Positions 12,901-20,284 of a DNA stretch of 26,703 bases are shown here, piece after piece. Numbering within the stretch: position 1 is the stretch's first letter; the number at the start of each line of letters is the position of its first letter. Source of the DNA: Botryllus schlosseri (Eukaryota; Chordata; Ascidiacea; Stolidobranchia; Styelidae); the NCBI GenBank assembly GCA_000444245.1, contig ATSW01008230.1:1-26703 (forward strand), written 5' to 3'. The notes beneath the pieces were generated by a model. The model had not been told where the DNA came from, did no database searches, and was given only the letters and a program-made list of their open reading frames with translations. Both the position numbers and the translations under genes were made by a program.

Positions 12901-12998
12901 GTCCGATCAGAACAGTGAGAAGAAACGATGAAAAGAACACCACGAAGACCATCGCAAACTGCCGCTTCGTCAGAGTGTAAAGCCGCATTTGAATTGAC
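826..12998 (-). CDS. TMEM181: TMEM181 (GPR178) orthologue, 12 exons seen, 3' end missing
   Basis: This is a multi-pass membrane protein of the GOST family (GPR107/108, TMEM87, WLS, GPR180 kin), which work in the Golgi and secretory pathway; human TMEM181 is known as a host factor for E. coli cytolethal distending toxin. Twelve exons with consistent phases were assembled by eye and match remembered human TMEM181 throughout. E1 reads MRLYTLTKRQF and the first membrane segment; E2-E4 form the lumenal ectodomain with NTS/NNT/NRS glycosylation sites; E5-E12 carry about seven further hydrophobic segments, with hallmarks MRDWTIEQKW, FPLSFLVNSWVPG, DPTYQYKLD, YILYLLFLLIRAC, VLQDNFVA and FVYSPSKN. About 423 codons are present. 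The acidic C-terminal tail is not found and probably lies left of base 1. Coding begins at ATG 12988-12986; in-frame codons upstream in E1 leave open a longer N-terminus. Oddities are an in-frame TAG in exon 4 and an AT-AC intron between E11 and E12. Confidence 0.93.
916..1405 (-). other. U12-type AT-AC intron of TMEM181
   Basis: This 490-base intron begins ATATCCTTTT (1405-1396 on the minus strand) and ends in AC at 917-916. A TTCCTTGAC branch site lies at 935-927; its adenine at 928 is 12 bases from the intron end. These are the three signals of minor-spliceosome AT-AC introns, and the splice restores the frame between two well-conserved exons. Confidence 0.9.
1216..1278 (+). repeat. Dispersed ~60-bp repeat, copy 1
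   Basis: TTTCAAAAA, then AGTAGGCAAAAT, then GTAGAAGTACTT and CTGAC occur in the same order and spacing as in 2694-2755. The two copies sit in different introns of TMEM181 (U12-type intron 11 and intron 9). Confidence 0.6.
1406..1488 (-). CDS. TMEM181: TMEM181 exon 11, ends at a U12-type AT-AC intron
   Basis: An 83-base exon after a TTATTTTTGCAG acceptor. It encodes SIAIIVLRFGSHVLQDNFVA and DISTQYDN plus one base; human has SIAILYLRFGAQVLQDNFVA. In the coding frame a TAA soon follows and no GT gives a usable phase-1 donor. Instead the exon is followed by ATATCCTTTT, the U12 AT-AC 5' splice site. Joining there gives QYDN-S-AEF, as in human YQNSAEF. Confidence 0.93.
1553..1707 (-). CDS. TMEM181: TMEM181 exon 10, TM6 and start of TM7
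   Basis: A 155-base exon between AATCTTTTGCAG and CAG|GTAAGT. It encodes GMKVLFFIVGGLYILYLLFL, then LIRACTELRLKPYFNLRLKF and LTLITAFVLII plus two bases. Human has YILYLLFLIVRACSELRHMP and DLRLKFLTALTF. Phase 0 in, phase 2 out. Confidence 0.95.
1863..1924 (+). repeat. Dispersed 62-bp repeat, copy 1
   Basis: GCATATACACCGACTCAT is followed by ATACACACGA, GCATA and TACCATAAGTGC. The same run, with scattered changes, is at 13933-13994, about 12 kb away in the same orientation. Probably part of an old dispersed element; no ends recognised. Confidence 0.7.
2694..2755 (+). repeat. Dispersed ~60-bp repeat, copy 2
   Basis: Diverged copy of 1216-1278 sharing TTTCAAAAA, AGTAGGCAAAAT and GTAGAAGTACTT in order. 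It is in the intron between exons 9 and 10. Confidence 0.6.
2781..2838 (-). CDS. TMEM181: TMEM181 exon 9
   Basis: A 58-base exon between TTTGTCTACAG and ACG|GTACGA. It completes Gln from exon 8 and encodes YNELTDPTYQYKLDIRNFT, parallel to human VNELHDPMYQYRVDTGNFQ. Phase 2 in, phase 0 out. Confidence 0.93.
2901..3058 (-). CDS. TMEM181: TMEM181 exon 8, TM4-TM5
   Basis: A 158-base exon between TTCATGTTTTCAG and GCA|GTATGT. It encodes ATFLCTLLLFWLCVYHGIRA, then TSERRRFITFYFPKLILCFL and LWLAAVVLGSWQ. Human has MFLCALLLFWLCVYHGIR and ERKCLTFYLPKF. Phase 0 in, phase 2 out. Confidence 0.95.
3121..3188 (-). CDS. TMEM181: TMEM181 exon 7
   Basis: A 68-base exon between TTTTCTTTATAG and CAA|GTAAGA. 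It encodes DPIFPLSFLVNSWVPGFIDT plus LFQ, nearly the same as human DPFFPLSFLVNSWLPGMLDD. This loop is one of the most conserved parts of the family. Phase 1 in, phase 0 out. Confidence 0.95.
4141..4436 (+). repeat. Tandem duplication, two units of 152 bp
   Basis: Units 4141-4292 and 4293-4436 are nearly identical over most of their length, sharing for example TAGCTCCATGCCTTTACTAT and CACTTCCAGACTGACGAAT. The first 30 bases are more diverged than the rest. It is in TMEM181 intron 6; no coding content seen. Confidence 0.95.
4767..4866 (-). CDS. TMEM181: TMEM181 exon 6, TM2-TM3
   Basis: A 100-base exon between ATACGTTTCAG and AACG|GTAAGT. It encodes CMFVHLLRLFHMRDWTIEQK followed by WIALLLPLLLLYN, close to human MRDWGIEQKWMSVLLPLLLLYN. 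Phase 0 in, phase 1 out. An open frame on the opposite strand here is only a shadow. Confidence 0.95.
4930..5010 (-). CDS. TMEM181: TMEM181 exon 5, start of TM2
   Basis: An 81-base exon between TTTCACTTCAG and ACG|GTAAGT, phase 0 both ends. It encodes FKTYNPIFTQVEIWFRF and VFLVLSFIVT, close to human TWKTYNPAFSRLEIWFRFFF. It links the ectodomain to the second membrane segment. Confidence 0.93.
5611..5877. mobile_element. hAT-like MITE, degraded
   Basis: The left end reads CAGGAAAGGGGTTCCTAAAC and the right end, read inward on the minus strand, CAGAAGTTCTTAACTGG. Both match the CAG...GGTTC-TAAAC terminal pattern of short hAT elements. No convincing 8-bp target duplication is visible, so the exact limits are uncertain. 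Lies in TMEM181 intron 4. Confidence 0.45.
6177..6412 (-). CDS. TMEM181: TMEM181 exon 4, with an in-frame TAG
   Basis: A 236-base exon after a CTTAATTCCAG acceptor, ending GAG|GTATTT. In the frame set by exon 3 it reads DTHMTRPFTLGVHT, then TAG at 6369-6371, then WSHASGHYGIRTHNRSRVLS and on through VVLHLGYLQYKKLQVEVVFY to GDVSFE. Human TMEM181 has VHNRTRTLTC and IVAHLGYLNYTQYTVIVGFE. The frame is open on both sides of the stop, and the phases (1 in, 0 out) match the neighbouring exons. The stop may be an assembly error, a nonsense allele, or avoided by a second acceptor (CACTTAG, exon from 6368) with the alternate exon 3 donor. Confidence 0.85.
7256..7721. mobile_element. hAT MITE nested in the outer hAT
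   Basis: Ends are CAGTCGTTCCCAACC and, read inward on the other strand, CAGTGGTTCCCAACC (14 of 15). Flanking 8-bp duplications are GATTATGA (7248-7255) and GATTAAGA (7722-7729), 7 of 8. It is 466 bp long and has no coding capacity I recognise. Its ends resemble those of the element it sits in, so the two are likely of one family. Confidence 0.8.
8028..8365. mobile_element. Short inverted-repeat element, probable MITE
   Basis: The left end TAGGGTTACCATA pairs with TACAGTTACCATA on the right (minus strand), 11 of 13. The interior is rich in GAGGACA-like motifs near the right end. No clear target duplication is seen, so the superfamily and exact ends are unsure. It lies inside the outer hAT copy. 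Confidence 0.4.
9351..9441 (-). CDS. TMEM181: TMEM181 exon 3
   Basis: A 91-base exon after a TTGTATTTTAG acceptor, ending CCAG|GTAAAA. It encodes TDPFRLESPVLSTFNQQLWL followed by LANVKVNHSP plus one base. Human TMEM181 has NPLSTYNQQLWL here. It begins the GOLD-like ectodomain. Phase 0 in, phase 1 out. A weaker internal donor, AAG|GTCAAT after base 9367, would be phase 0 and matters for the exon 4 stop. Confidence 0.88.
10151..10800 (+). repeat. Tandem duplication, two units of ~330 bp
   Basis: Units start near 10151 and 10480. They share long near-identical runs such as CAGTTTATCCATTATAATCT, CAACCATCAATAAACACATC and AGATATTATCTGTGGATATT. The second unit has small gaps near its end. Lies in TMEM181 intron 2; no gene content recognised, and the open frame at 10104-10316 is incidental. 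Confidence 0.95.
11406..11461 (-). CDS. TMEM181: TMEM181 exon 2
   Basis: A 56-base exon between a GTGCTTTTCAG acceptor and an ATA|GTGAGT donor. It completes Gly from exon 1 and encodes PKIINTSTVNNTAEVHDI, parallel to human GPKVIQTSAANFSLNNS. Two N-glycosylation sequons (NTS, NNT) fit the lumenal start of the ectodomain. Phase 1 in, phase 0 out. Confidence 0.85.
11684..11917. mobile_element. hAT-like MITE, eroded left end
   Basis: The right end read inward is CAGGCGTACCCAACCTTTTA, a typical short-hAT terminus; the left end keeps only AACCT and a GC-rich patch. Flanks GCCATGAC (11676-11683) and GCCTTGTC (11918-11925) agree at 6 of 8 and could be an old target duplication. Located in TMEM181 intron 1. 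Confidence 0.35.
12895..12998 (-). CDS. TMEM181: TMEM181 exon 1 (first recognisable), TM1
   Basis: The exon follows a TTTTGTTTCAG acceptor and ends at a CAG|GTACTG donor. It encodes (S)IQ-MRLYTLTKRQFAMVFVV and on through a hydrophobic stretch to GLA, then one base (phase 1). Human TMEM181 has MRLYTLSKRHFVLVFVVFF at the same point. The ten bases before the ATG are open in frame, and because the exon starts at a splice acceptor there must be an upstream exon, coding or 5' UTR. Confidence 0.9.
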
Positions 12999-13932
12999 CT
13001 GAAACAAAAGAAAACTTCAGTAAACCAGCTTCCATAAATCAAATCGACATAATCATTAAACCCAACAACAGGTGAGGTCATGAAATCGTCTTAAATATAG
13101 CCGTCGGCGATTGCAAATCCCTCTTATGATATCAACAAAAGAAGTATATAACCGACGAATGAATCGCCGAATTTACCATAACATATATCAAGTATTTTGA
13201 CACCATAAGCAATTTTACACATCTGAAGGGTGTATGCACTCTGAATTAACCATAAACACGGCAGGATAAGAATAATGCGATTGATATCTACCAGCTAGTT
13301 ATCACGCATCCTATACATCGCCGCAATCAAGATGAAATCCTAACAGATCAAAACCTCATACAACCGCATTTAAAATACGATTACAGTTTAAAATTATCGT
13401 TTCCCTTCCATTCCATTATTTCAAAGCAATGTTATCACCCGACATTTGTGACCAACAGACGTGACTCTACGTACTGACGGTTATCTTTCCCCCTCGTCGG
13501 CAGTATGTTGTATAACATAGTTAGTGTTATCATTGTAATTACGCGCCTTGCGAGAGGGTAAGCAATGACATATTACTTGGTGTGTGGAATCATGCTGAGT
13601 GTTCAGATGTGGTGACCTTTCGATTCGTTATTGCGTTAGTGAGTTGCTTCCAATCGTGCGAGGGGGCGGGTGGCGGAAATAACTTTCACACGCTTGCTAC
13701 ACAACAAAGAATGCCGACCATGGCTTGGCGAGAAAAATAGTGACGGGTGGCTAAGTAATATCATTAGTTCGTCAATATAGCCATGAATTGAGTGCACCGG
13801 ATATCGCGCCGTGACGCCACACTCTGCAAATCTTCCAACCCTAAGTATCCGAGAGTGGGAGACCTGATCAACAGCATGAGTACCCCTTCAGCTCAATGGA
13901 CGTAGTCCATTTTTTGTCCTTGTCGTTTTCGC

Positions 13933-13994
13933 GGCATATACACCGACTCATTATGTAGATACACACGACATGAGCATATGTATACCATGAGTGC
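13933..13994 (+). repeat. Dispersed 62-bp repeat, copy 2
   Basis: Second copy of the block at 1863-1924, sharing GCATATACACCGACTCAT and later blocks with several substitutions. Lies in the non-coding stretch upstream of TMEM181 exon 1. Confidence 0.7.
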
Positions 13995-15694
13995 TGGATC
14001 TTTACGATAAGACTGTGCTAAGGGGCATTAAAAGCAAGCGTATATTTTTAGGTAAAGTGTGAATGCAACATTTGGAGAGAGTAAGTAGGTCCACGTCACA
14101 AATAGAGGGCCTGAAAATGAAGCTACCCGGGACTTCGTGGGCAGCCGAAAGTGCACAACAATCGCAAGCGCCGGCATTGAACGGTAGCGACACGAGACGC
14201 GGTACCATTAGCAATTCGCAATTTTCCGCGGTCTGCTAACAAAATCGCGCTAACACCCTGGGCACGCGGATGACTCTCAATGGCGTGATAAGTGAATGAT
14301 CAACAAGGATTACATAGCAGGCTTGAGAATGTCAGGTGTTAAGATATTGACGGCCAACGCCGGCGGGCGGATTTAACATTTCCGAATCCTAACCTTGAAA
14401 TATCTCCACGTTACAACCAATTACAAGTCCAGCCTAGTTACCGACTCGAATTCGTTTGAAGTCCAAGCTTAATTAAAATTGCACAGCGACTTGGCTAACA
14501 TCACAAGTTCAAATTCGAAACAATGCTGAATTTCCTATCTCTACTACACGCCGGACGCATGGACTTTTATTATGAATCACGCATACAACGTATCTTTACG
14601 GTTTTGTAAGATCAAGACCATCAAGGCGTGTCAGCACAATGTGTTTGAATAGTGGTAGCAAGAGTAATTTATAAATAATAGTCTCCAATATTAAACACAA
14701 TCACCAGAAATCTCGACACATCGGCCGAGAATGCAGATTCATTTAATTAAGTATAGTAGGGATCGCCCGTCGTGGCCGGCAACTTTGCCGTCAAACCGTG
14801 CTTGATTCTCATTAAGATAAAGCTCAACCGCCAACCAGGGAAAAGGTCAGTCTGAAATATTTGATCTCAATATGGATTCCTGACATGCCTCCTACGTCTA
14901 AATGCTGGGTGATGTGACATTCGAGAGGGTATTTGATATGGTTTGGTGGCCAACTTCGGATTGTCGATGGAAATCACGACACAGCACACTGCCAGAACTT
15001 CCACAACATTTCCGATGTGCCATCCACTACTAAATGCTATAAAATAACTGGCGTGGTTGGCACTCGGCAATCGACACGATAAATGTCACGCTAACACGAT
15101 GACATGATCCTGAAGTCATAAATGATGTCAGCGCTGCATAATAACGGATTTCAAACAGAGTACCGTAGTCGGACAACTGTCATAAACAATGCGCGTAATT
15201 GACCGCCTGACGCGTCAAGTGTGACGCAACTATACTAGAGATTAGTCCGGAGCGGATCGACAAATTCTCTTGTCCGACCACGATCCTGTATTTCAATTCT
15301 CTGGTCCGACCCCGATCCGCCTCCGGCCGTATCAGAAAAAGTACTGATCCGGCTCCGGTTAAAAATGAAAAAGTCCGCCAGATATCCAATCCGGCTCATG
15401 CTCCGTCCCAAACGGTACGGTGGTTCCGTGAATTTATTCGGATTCAATAATGGGTCAACACAGAAAATGAACATTGAGCAAGGAACAATTTAAACATACA
15501 CGAGACTCCGCACGTACCAGTTCACAGAACACTGCTGAAGCCATCAATTCCGCCCTATCAAACATCAATATGTCACTGTGGAATATCTACGGTCAATGCA
15601 GATTTGGAAAACTAGAAACCGGTAATTCTAATTGTCAAGTAAGAATGAAAGCCGGTAATCGATTTTGTGAAATGTTTCTATGGTCTTACTCCGT

Positions 15695-15716
15695 CCCTAA
15701 CCCTAACCCCTAACCC
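15695..15716 (-). repeat. Interstitial telomere-like tract
   Basis: CCCTAACCCTAACCCCTAAC and the next two bases give three and a half units of the animal TTAGGG repeat, with one extra C. It is too short for a terminal telomere and is flanked by ordinary sequence. Confidence 0.75.
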
Positions 15717-16166
15717 GAACACATCACTACATACATACCAAGTGCGGTGTCACGAATTCCACATACCGAATACATCTAGAGCCGTATTCCACAATTCATG
15801 CTCAGTGAAAAAAAATCATTGTCGAATTCATTGATACAATATTGATGCATCGCTTTCATACCGATTGATAACAGTTATTTCATTTCCAAAAATGTTACAT
15901 TCAACAAGTGGCGGATTGGCTGCTAACCATCACTCCATTCTAGATACATTACATATAGTTAGATACGCAAAAAATCCATCTCCACGCCCTTTATCAACGT
16001 TACCACCGCAAATCATTACAGCATATCTTACTTCTGACATTTTCCGTTTCGGGACACGCCCTCCAGCACGCCCTTGAAGTACGACAACGCAAAACAAAGA
16101 AAAACAACAAAAGCCGGGACAAAGACGAAGTTATCTTGCAACCTCTCCACGTCGGCAAAGTACTTC

Positions 16167-16178
16167 CGCGCATGCGCG
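16167..16178. promoter_or_regulatory. NRF1-type palindrome in a CpG-rich patch
   Basis: CGCGCATGCGCG fits the NRF1 consensus YGCGCAYGCGCR. It sits in alternating purine-pyrimidine sequence (about 16167-16185) that could also form Z-DNA. NRF1 sites are typical of broad animal promoters; here one would suit a minus-strand start for TMEM181. Inference from motif only. Confidence 0.35.
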
Positions 16179-16265
16179 CGCGCGCCGGACAGTATCCTCC
16201 CCAAAACTGACTCCTGCGGGGACTCCGCCCGTCCCACCACGACATAGTCCAAAGCTTGTATTCGA

Positions 16266-16281
16266 TTCGGTTCGAACCGAA
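16266..16281. repeat. 16-bp perfect palindrome
   Basis: TTCGGTTCGAACCGAA is its own reverse complement and sits among further TTCGA/CGAAT words. It resembles the TTCGA-rich ends of small hAT-like repeats such as that at 17407. Confidence 0.6.
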
Positions 16282-16459
16282 CGAATTCGATTATTTCGGC
16301 TGCGGGCCGGTCCATTCGGCCGCGTATAGTATCTCTTACTGTACGGGAGCAGGCGTAACTACCTTTCGCGTCAGTAAGGATTATCCCCAAAGCAGGGTGA
16401 CTATATACCGCCGATGTGCTGTCGAAACAAATGCAATCTTGGGTCCACCCGTTTAACAT

Positions 16460-17406
16460 ACTGGATATAATCGTCCACTACGCCGCTAATGAGACCCGGC
16501 GGCATGTAAATCGCGTGATGCCTTCTGCGAACACTTATATACGCCAATAAGAAATAGTAATTGTCTTTGGAGTGCGCACTTCGGAACGCTGCACTGATTA
16601 ACTTCACTTGCGATTTGCTGTTAAGCGACATGCGTAGTGCGTACTGTTGTTGTTTTAATGGGGTAGAAATGGCCCTTTTAATTGCTGTCGTCACTCCGCG
16701 CGAAATCGATTCATCTTGTCAGTATCTGTGCTATCTTATAACTCTAATCGTGGTTGTTATTGGCAGCGCTTTACAATTAAATGCAGTATTGTAATTAGTA
16801 TTAGTATGTCGAAATCCATGATTTGTAGTATGTGCGGTAAAACGAAAGAGCGTATTTTTTTATTATTTACTTTTATTTTTTTAATCGGAAGGGGAGGGAC
16901 TCGATGGCACTACAGGCGGAACAAGTATTGAATGTGTCCGACTCAGAACAGACTACAATTTTCGAAATTAGCTCGGCAGCTCACTTTCTGATGAGTGAGT
17001 GAACAATTGATGAACCTGGTCGAGATGCGACTTTTTGGGGTCACAATGAGGCCAGTGTTTCAACGGGTTGAGGAGTCGGGCCCAAAATTTGCAATTGTAG
17101 ATCAAGCAAGAGTGCGTCCCGCTCCAACCGAGTTTCCGGGTCGTTGAAAAACGTGCGAAATACCAGTAAGTTAGACACACTGCAGAAACACCCACGTACT
17201 GCACTAGCTATGAAAGCTACTATTCATCAATCATCCGGAAATCATAATTATTTCCAAAGTAATTTGGACAATGAATATGCTCATTGCTCAATTTGCTCAT
17301 TAATGCTTATTGCTCAACTTTTCAACTGACATAAGCACTATCGGGTAATACAGATTGAAAGCCGCCCGCTATTGCATAGCGTTTACGGCCAGTAACATCG
17401 TATTAA
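16460..17406. other. Gene-free stretch
   Basis: Several short frames overlap on both strands near 16400-16930, but none has recognisable domains or flanking splice sites that fit a known family. No tRNA or repeat ends recognised. Confidence 0.4.
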
Positions 17407-17617
17407 GGCTGGGCAATATCGAGTATCTGAGAGAGTCGATTCTGTCGAATATTCGAGTAGCCTACCACTCATAATGATGTCACTCGTGGATGAAAGACGC
17501 GGGAAGTTCAAATATGAAACTTCTATGCGACCACGAAGAAAATAATTGTAATTCTACATCACATTGAAGTTAATTTAGTATTTTCTCGACCTATTTTATT
17601 GCACTTTGTGACAATAC
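17407..17617 (+). repeat. Dispersed repeat family, copy A
   Basis: Begins GGCTGGGCAATATCGAGTAT and continues through AAGTTCAAATATG and TGCGACCACGAAGAAA to CACTTTGTGACAATAC. The first part recurs at 17902 and after 18493 (copy B); the second part recurs at 21155-21262 (copy C). The GGCTGGGCAATATCGA start is like hAT-type MITE ends, but no matching right end was found. Confidence 0.65.
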
Positions 17618-17901
17618 CGTATGTTAATTGCGACTCTGCAGACACGTCATTTCCATCACCGCGCGTGACTCTCTACTAGGCTACATGTTTGGTATGTTGT
17701 GGCTTTCACAGTGGGTAATGGCATCGAAACTACAATTTCTCCAGGCCCAGACTTCAGTTATTCGTCTAAATAGCAGCCAACTTTTGATCATGCGCCATTG
17801 AAAAACGGCAGTATAACGAAACTTTCGCATGTGTCATTCTAAACCTATAAAACGAATCCTAACCCAACCTTATCCCTAATCTTACCGACTTGTCGCATAT
17901 A

Positions 17902-18570
17902 GGACTTGACAATATCGAGTACCTGGGTGATTCGATTATGAATCGAGTATTATACGCTTCGACTCGAGTTGAGAATCAGAGTATCGCTTATTACAGGGGC
18001 GGGCAACATACGGCCCGCGAAGATATTTTAAGCGGCCCGCAGAGATTTCCCGGTCTTAGAAGATAATGTGACTGGAGAAAGTTGGCCATGAAACTACTTG
18101 TTCTGTTCGTGTCTACTTACATTTGCGAGCAAAAATTGTCGACCATGCAAATGAATAGACAAAGCTGCGTTCCAATTTAACTAATGCTCACGTGCAGTCT
18201 GTACCAAGGGTTTCTACGTCCGACATCCCACTGGAGTTCAAATAACTTGTCGACAACTTTGATCGAGTACAGATCTCATTGACTTCAACAGCTATTGAAG
18301 TATAATACGGTACTAAAGTCATGTTTCAACTTAAAATTCACATTATATACGATTTCATAGATGTATAAAATATTGCGTAGGCATAGGTAAAATTGTATAG
18401 GTGTATAAATACACGATTACTAGGAATCCGGCCCGCCAAGTACGTCATTTACCGATATCCGGCCCGCCGCCTGGAGAATCTGCCCACCCCTGGCTTGTTA
18501 CGACGTCATACCAGTACGGAACATGTGAGAATTTCAAATATGTACCGTTGATTCTGCCACGAATAATATA
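17902..18570 (+). repeat. Dispersed repeat, copy B, split by a hAT
   Basis: 17902-17993 matches the start of copy A (CAATATCGAGTA and following), and 18493-18570 matches its continuation (GTCAT, then AATTTCAAATATGTA and CCACGAA). The hAT at 17994-18492 lies between. Copies A and B start 495-496 bases apart in the same direction. Confidence 0.6.
17994..18492. mobile_element. hAT MITE, 499 bp
   Basis: Left end CAGGGGCGGGCAACATACGG and right end, read inward, CAGGGGTGGGCAGATTCTCC share the CAGGGG-GGGCA hAT terminus, with subterminal GGCCCGC motifs at both ends. Flanking 8-bp duplications are GCTTATTA (17986-17993) and GCTTGTTA (18493-18500), 7 of 8. No coding capacity. Confidence 0.88.
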
Positions 18571-20198
18571 ATACCAGGTTCACAGAAGATTAGACTTCTT
18601 TCGACCATGCCTGAGTCATTCCATTCCAGTTGATCCAGGCCATGTCACCCACTATCTCGGAATTTCATGAAAATTGGTACGACATGCTTACAAAACTTCA
18701 GTTTCTGATCTCAGGAAAACAAATTTCATCAAATTCGGTCAACTAGAACAAAAGGTATATGACCGTTCAAAAATTGCCTATTTTTGTGATCACTCAAGCG
18801 GAAAAATGTAAACAATTTAAACATGTCTTTTAAATTTGCCATACTTGGGTCAACTTGGGGTCGTTGACGGTGATACTTTCGCACTTTACATCCTACACTC
18901 TTACTTAATACTTCTACCGCTTGTTTGACACCCGGGGTTGCATAGTTCATTGCGCTTTGTAAAAATGATGTGGGTTGATCACGACTCCACAGATGTGTCA
19001 CTCTAACCAACGTGCGCAGCCATTCTGGTTTGTTGCGACACGAATAATTGAGGTTTCAGTGCTCGATTCAGATTCCAATGCTCCAATCATACAACCTTAG
19101 TCGCATATGCTAAGTGGCGGATGTTAAGGCCGCATCACGCATGGTTCTATTCCACGTACCTGATTAAATATTATTGTCACCATCAAATGGCGGAAGTCAC
19201 GGCGGAAACCACTTTTAGCGCCTTAACACACTTACCTACCCATTATTTCAGTATCTGGTTGCGTTAACTGAACATAATCGGATTGACAATCGTTACCAGG
19301 GTGATTATCACGCATTATGTTCGTCGCAATCTGTATTTAGTCTGCATACTTCAGATTACATCGTTGGCTAGTCTATGGAATACCAGCCGTAAATACCACT
19401 ATCAAACGACTAAGGTTAAGCATTTTGGTTACACGAAATTTGTAAGTCACTGATTCGAGTCGGGTATTTCGGTTACAGAACCGGATCATTTCAATGTATA
19501 GAATCGGCGGAATGGCCATCCAACCCAATTATGAATCTGTCTATTTCAAACTTTTGGGAAGTTGTCCTCCAAGACGAAAAACGGGCAATTCGAATCAGAG
19601 GTGGCCAGCGCAGTCAGCGTTGCTGCTCAAGTAGAAGTAGAGGTAGCCAGTCTAGTGCTCCGAAAAAGTACTCCGTTTCTGACCAACTCTACCCCGAATA
19701 CCGACCAGCTCATTGGAAAATCGAATTGGCGGTCAATGGTCACCCCACGTAAGTGTTTTGTTTATGATACGGAGACTAATTCAGTCAAACACTACGTCAT
19801 CAATTACTAATATCATGGAGTATTGTTCCCGAGATAAATCCTTATTACGTCACAACAGAGTTTCATAAAGACTGTCACTCGATATCGATTACAGAACAGA
19901 CGGCATTCTTTATTTTTCCATTCAAAAATTCAGAAATGCGCGCGTAGTAATTTTCGCCAGCCCCACGTCTCACCGAGTCACAGCGTGACACCGGCCCTGA
20001 CTAACAAGACCGCGACATCCACGACCACAAAAGAGCTTTACGCGTACAAATCGATATGTTTATCTCACTGCACGTACCTAGATTACAGCATCGCATCGAC
20101 AGGCGTCCAAAGTTCACCATCGACCACTATCTATGAAGAAATATTACCAAAAAACATAATGAGGCATATTAACGCACGAATTAAAAAGAAAGTATGGA
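18571..20198. other. Gene-free stretch upstream of the fibrinogen-like gene
   Basis: A minus-strand frame at 18729-19010 and plus-strand frames at 19531-19810 are the longest. The latter (19562) ends near a CAC|GTAAGT donor-like site but encodes nothing I recognise. No RNA gene or mobile-element ends identified. Confidence 0.4.
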
Positions 20199-20205
20199 TA
20201 TAAAG
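20199..20205 (+). promoter_or_regulatory. TATA box of the fibrinogen-like gene
   Basis: TATAAAG at 20199-20205. A start of transcription about 25-30 bases on (near 20230) would fall after the ATG at 20222 and before the one at 20285, supporting the latter as start codon. Confidence 0.5.
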
Positions 20206-20284
20206 ACACGAACATCATACAATGTCCTCAAACAGTACAATCTTGCTTCAGCTGTGTACTGTACAGTTAGTGCGTGTTTCAGAA

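Larger units (their letters stand above)
12999..16031. other. Non-coding stretch upstream of TMEM181 exon 1
   Basis: Three kilobases without a recognisable exon. It holds one copy of a dispersed 62-bp repeat, a short internally duplicated GC-rich block around 15250-15370 (TCCGACC/GATCC motifs twice) and a telomere-like tract. It is either the first TMEM181 intron or intergenic. Confidence 0.5.
16032..16459 (-). other. Open frame ending at a donor; possible TMEM181 5' exon
   Basis: The minus strand is open for 143 codons and contains, shortly before a good donor (CAGAA|GTAAGA, exon end 16032), the hydrophobic run DNFVFVPAFVVFLCFALSYF. Splicing to the exon 1 acceptor would keep the frame (KCQK-SIQ-MRLY). 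I do not recognise the protein, it does not resemble the human N-terminus, and a palindromic repeat lies within it. The patch is CpG-rich with an NRF1-type site, so a 5' UTR exon is at least as likely. Confidence 0.2.

Noticed and set aside
18729-19010. Minus-strand open frame of 93 codons
   Set aside because: Composition is protein-like in places, but I recognise no domain and the frame stops at once on leaving the region. It could be a fragment of an old element's gene; not supportable as a gene.
19531-19810. Overlapping plus-strand frames before a GTAAGT, possible exon of an upstream gene
   Set aside because: No family resemblance, no good acceptor or upstream exon found, low-complexity AVSV/VEVE content.
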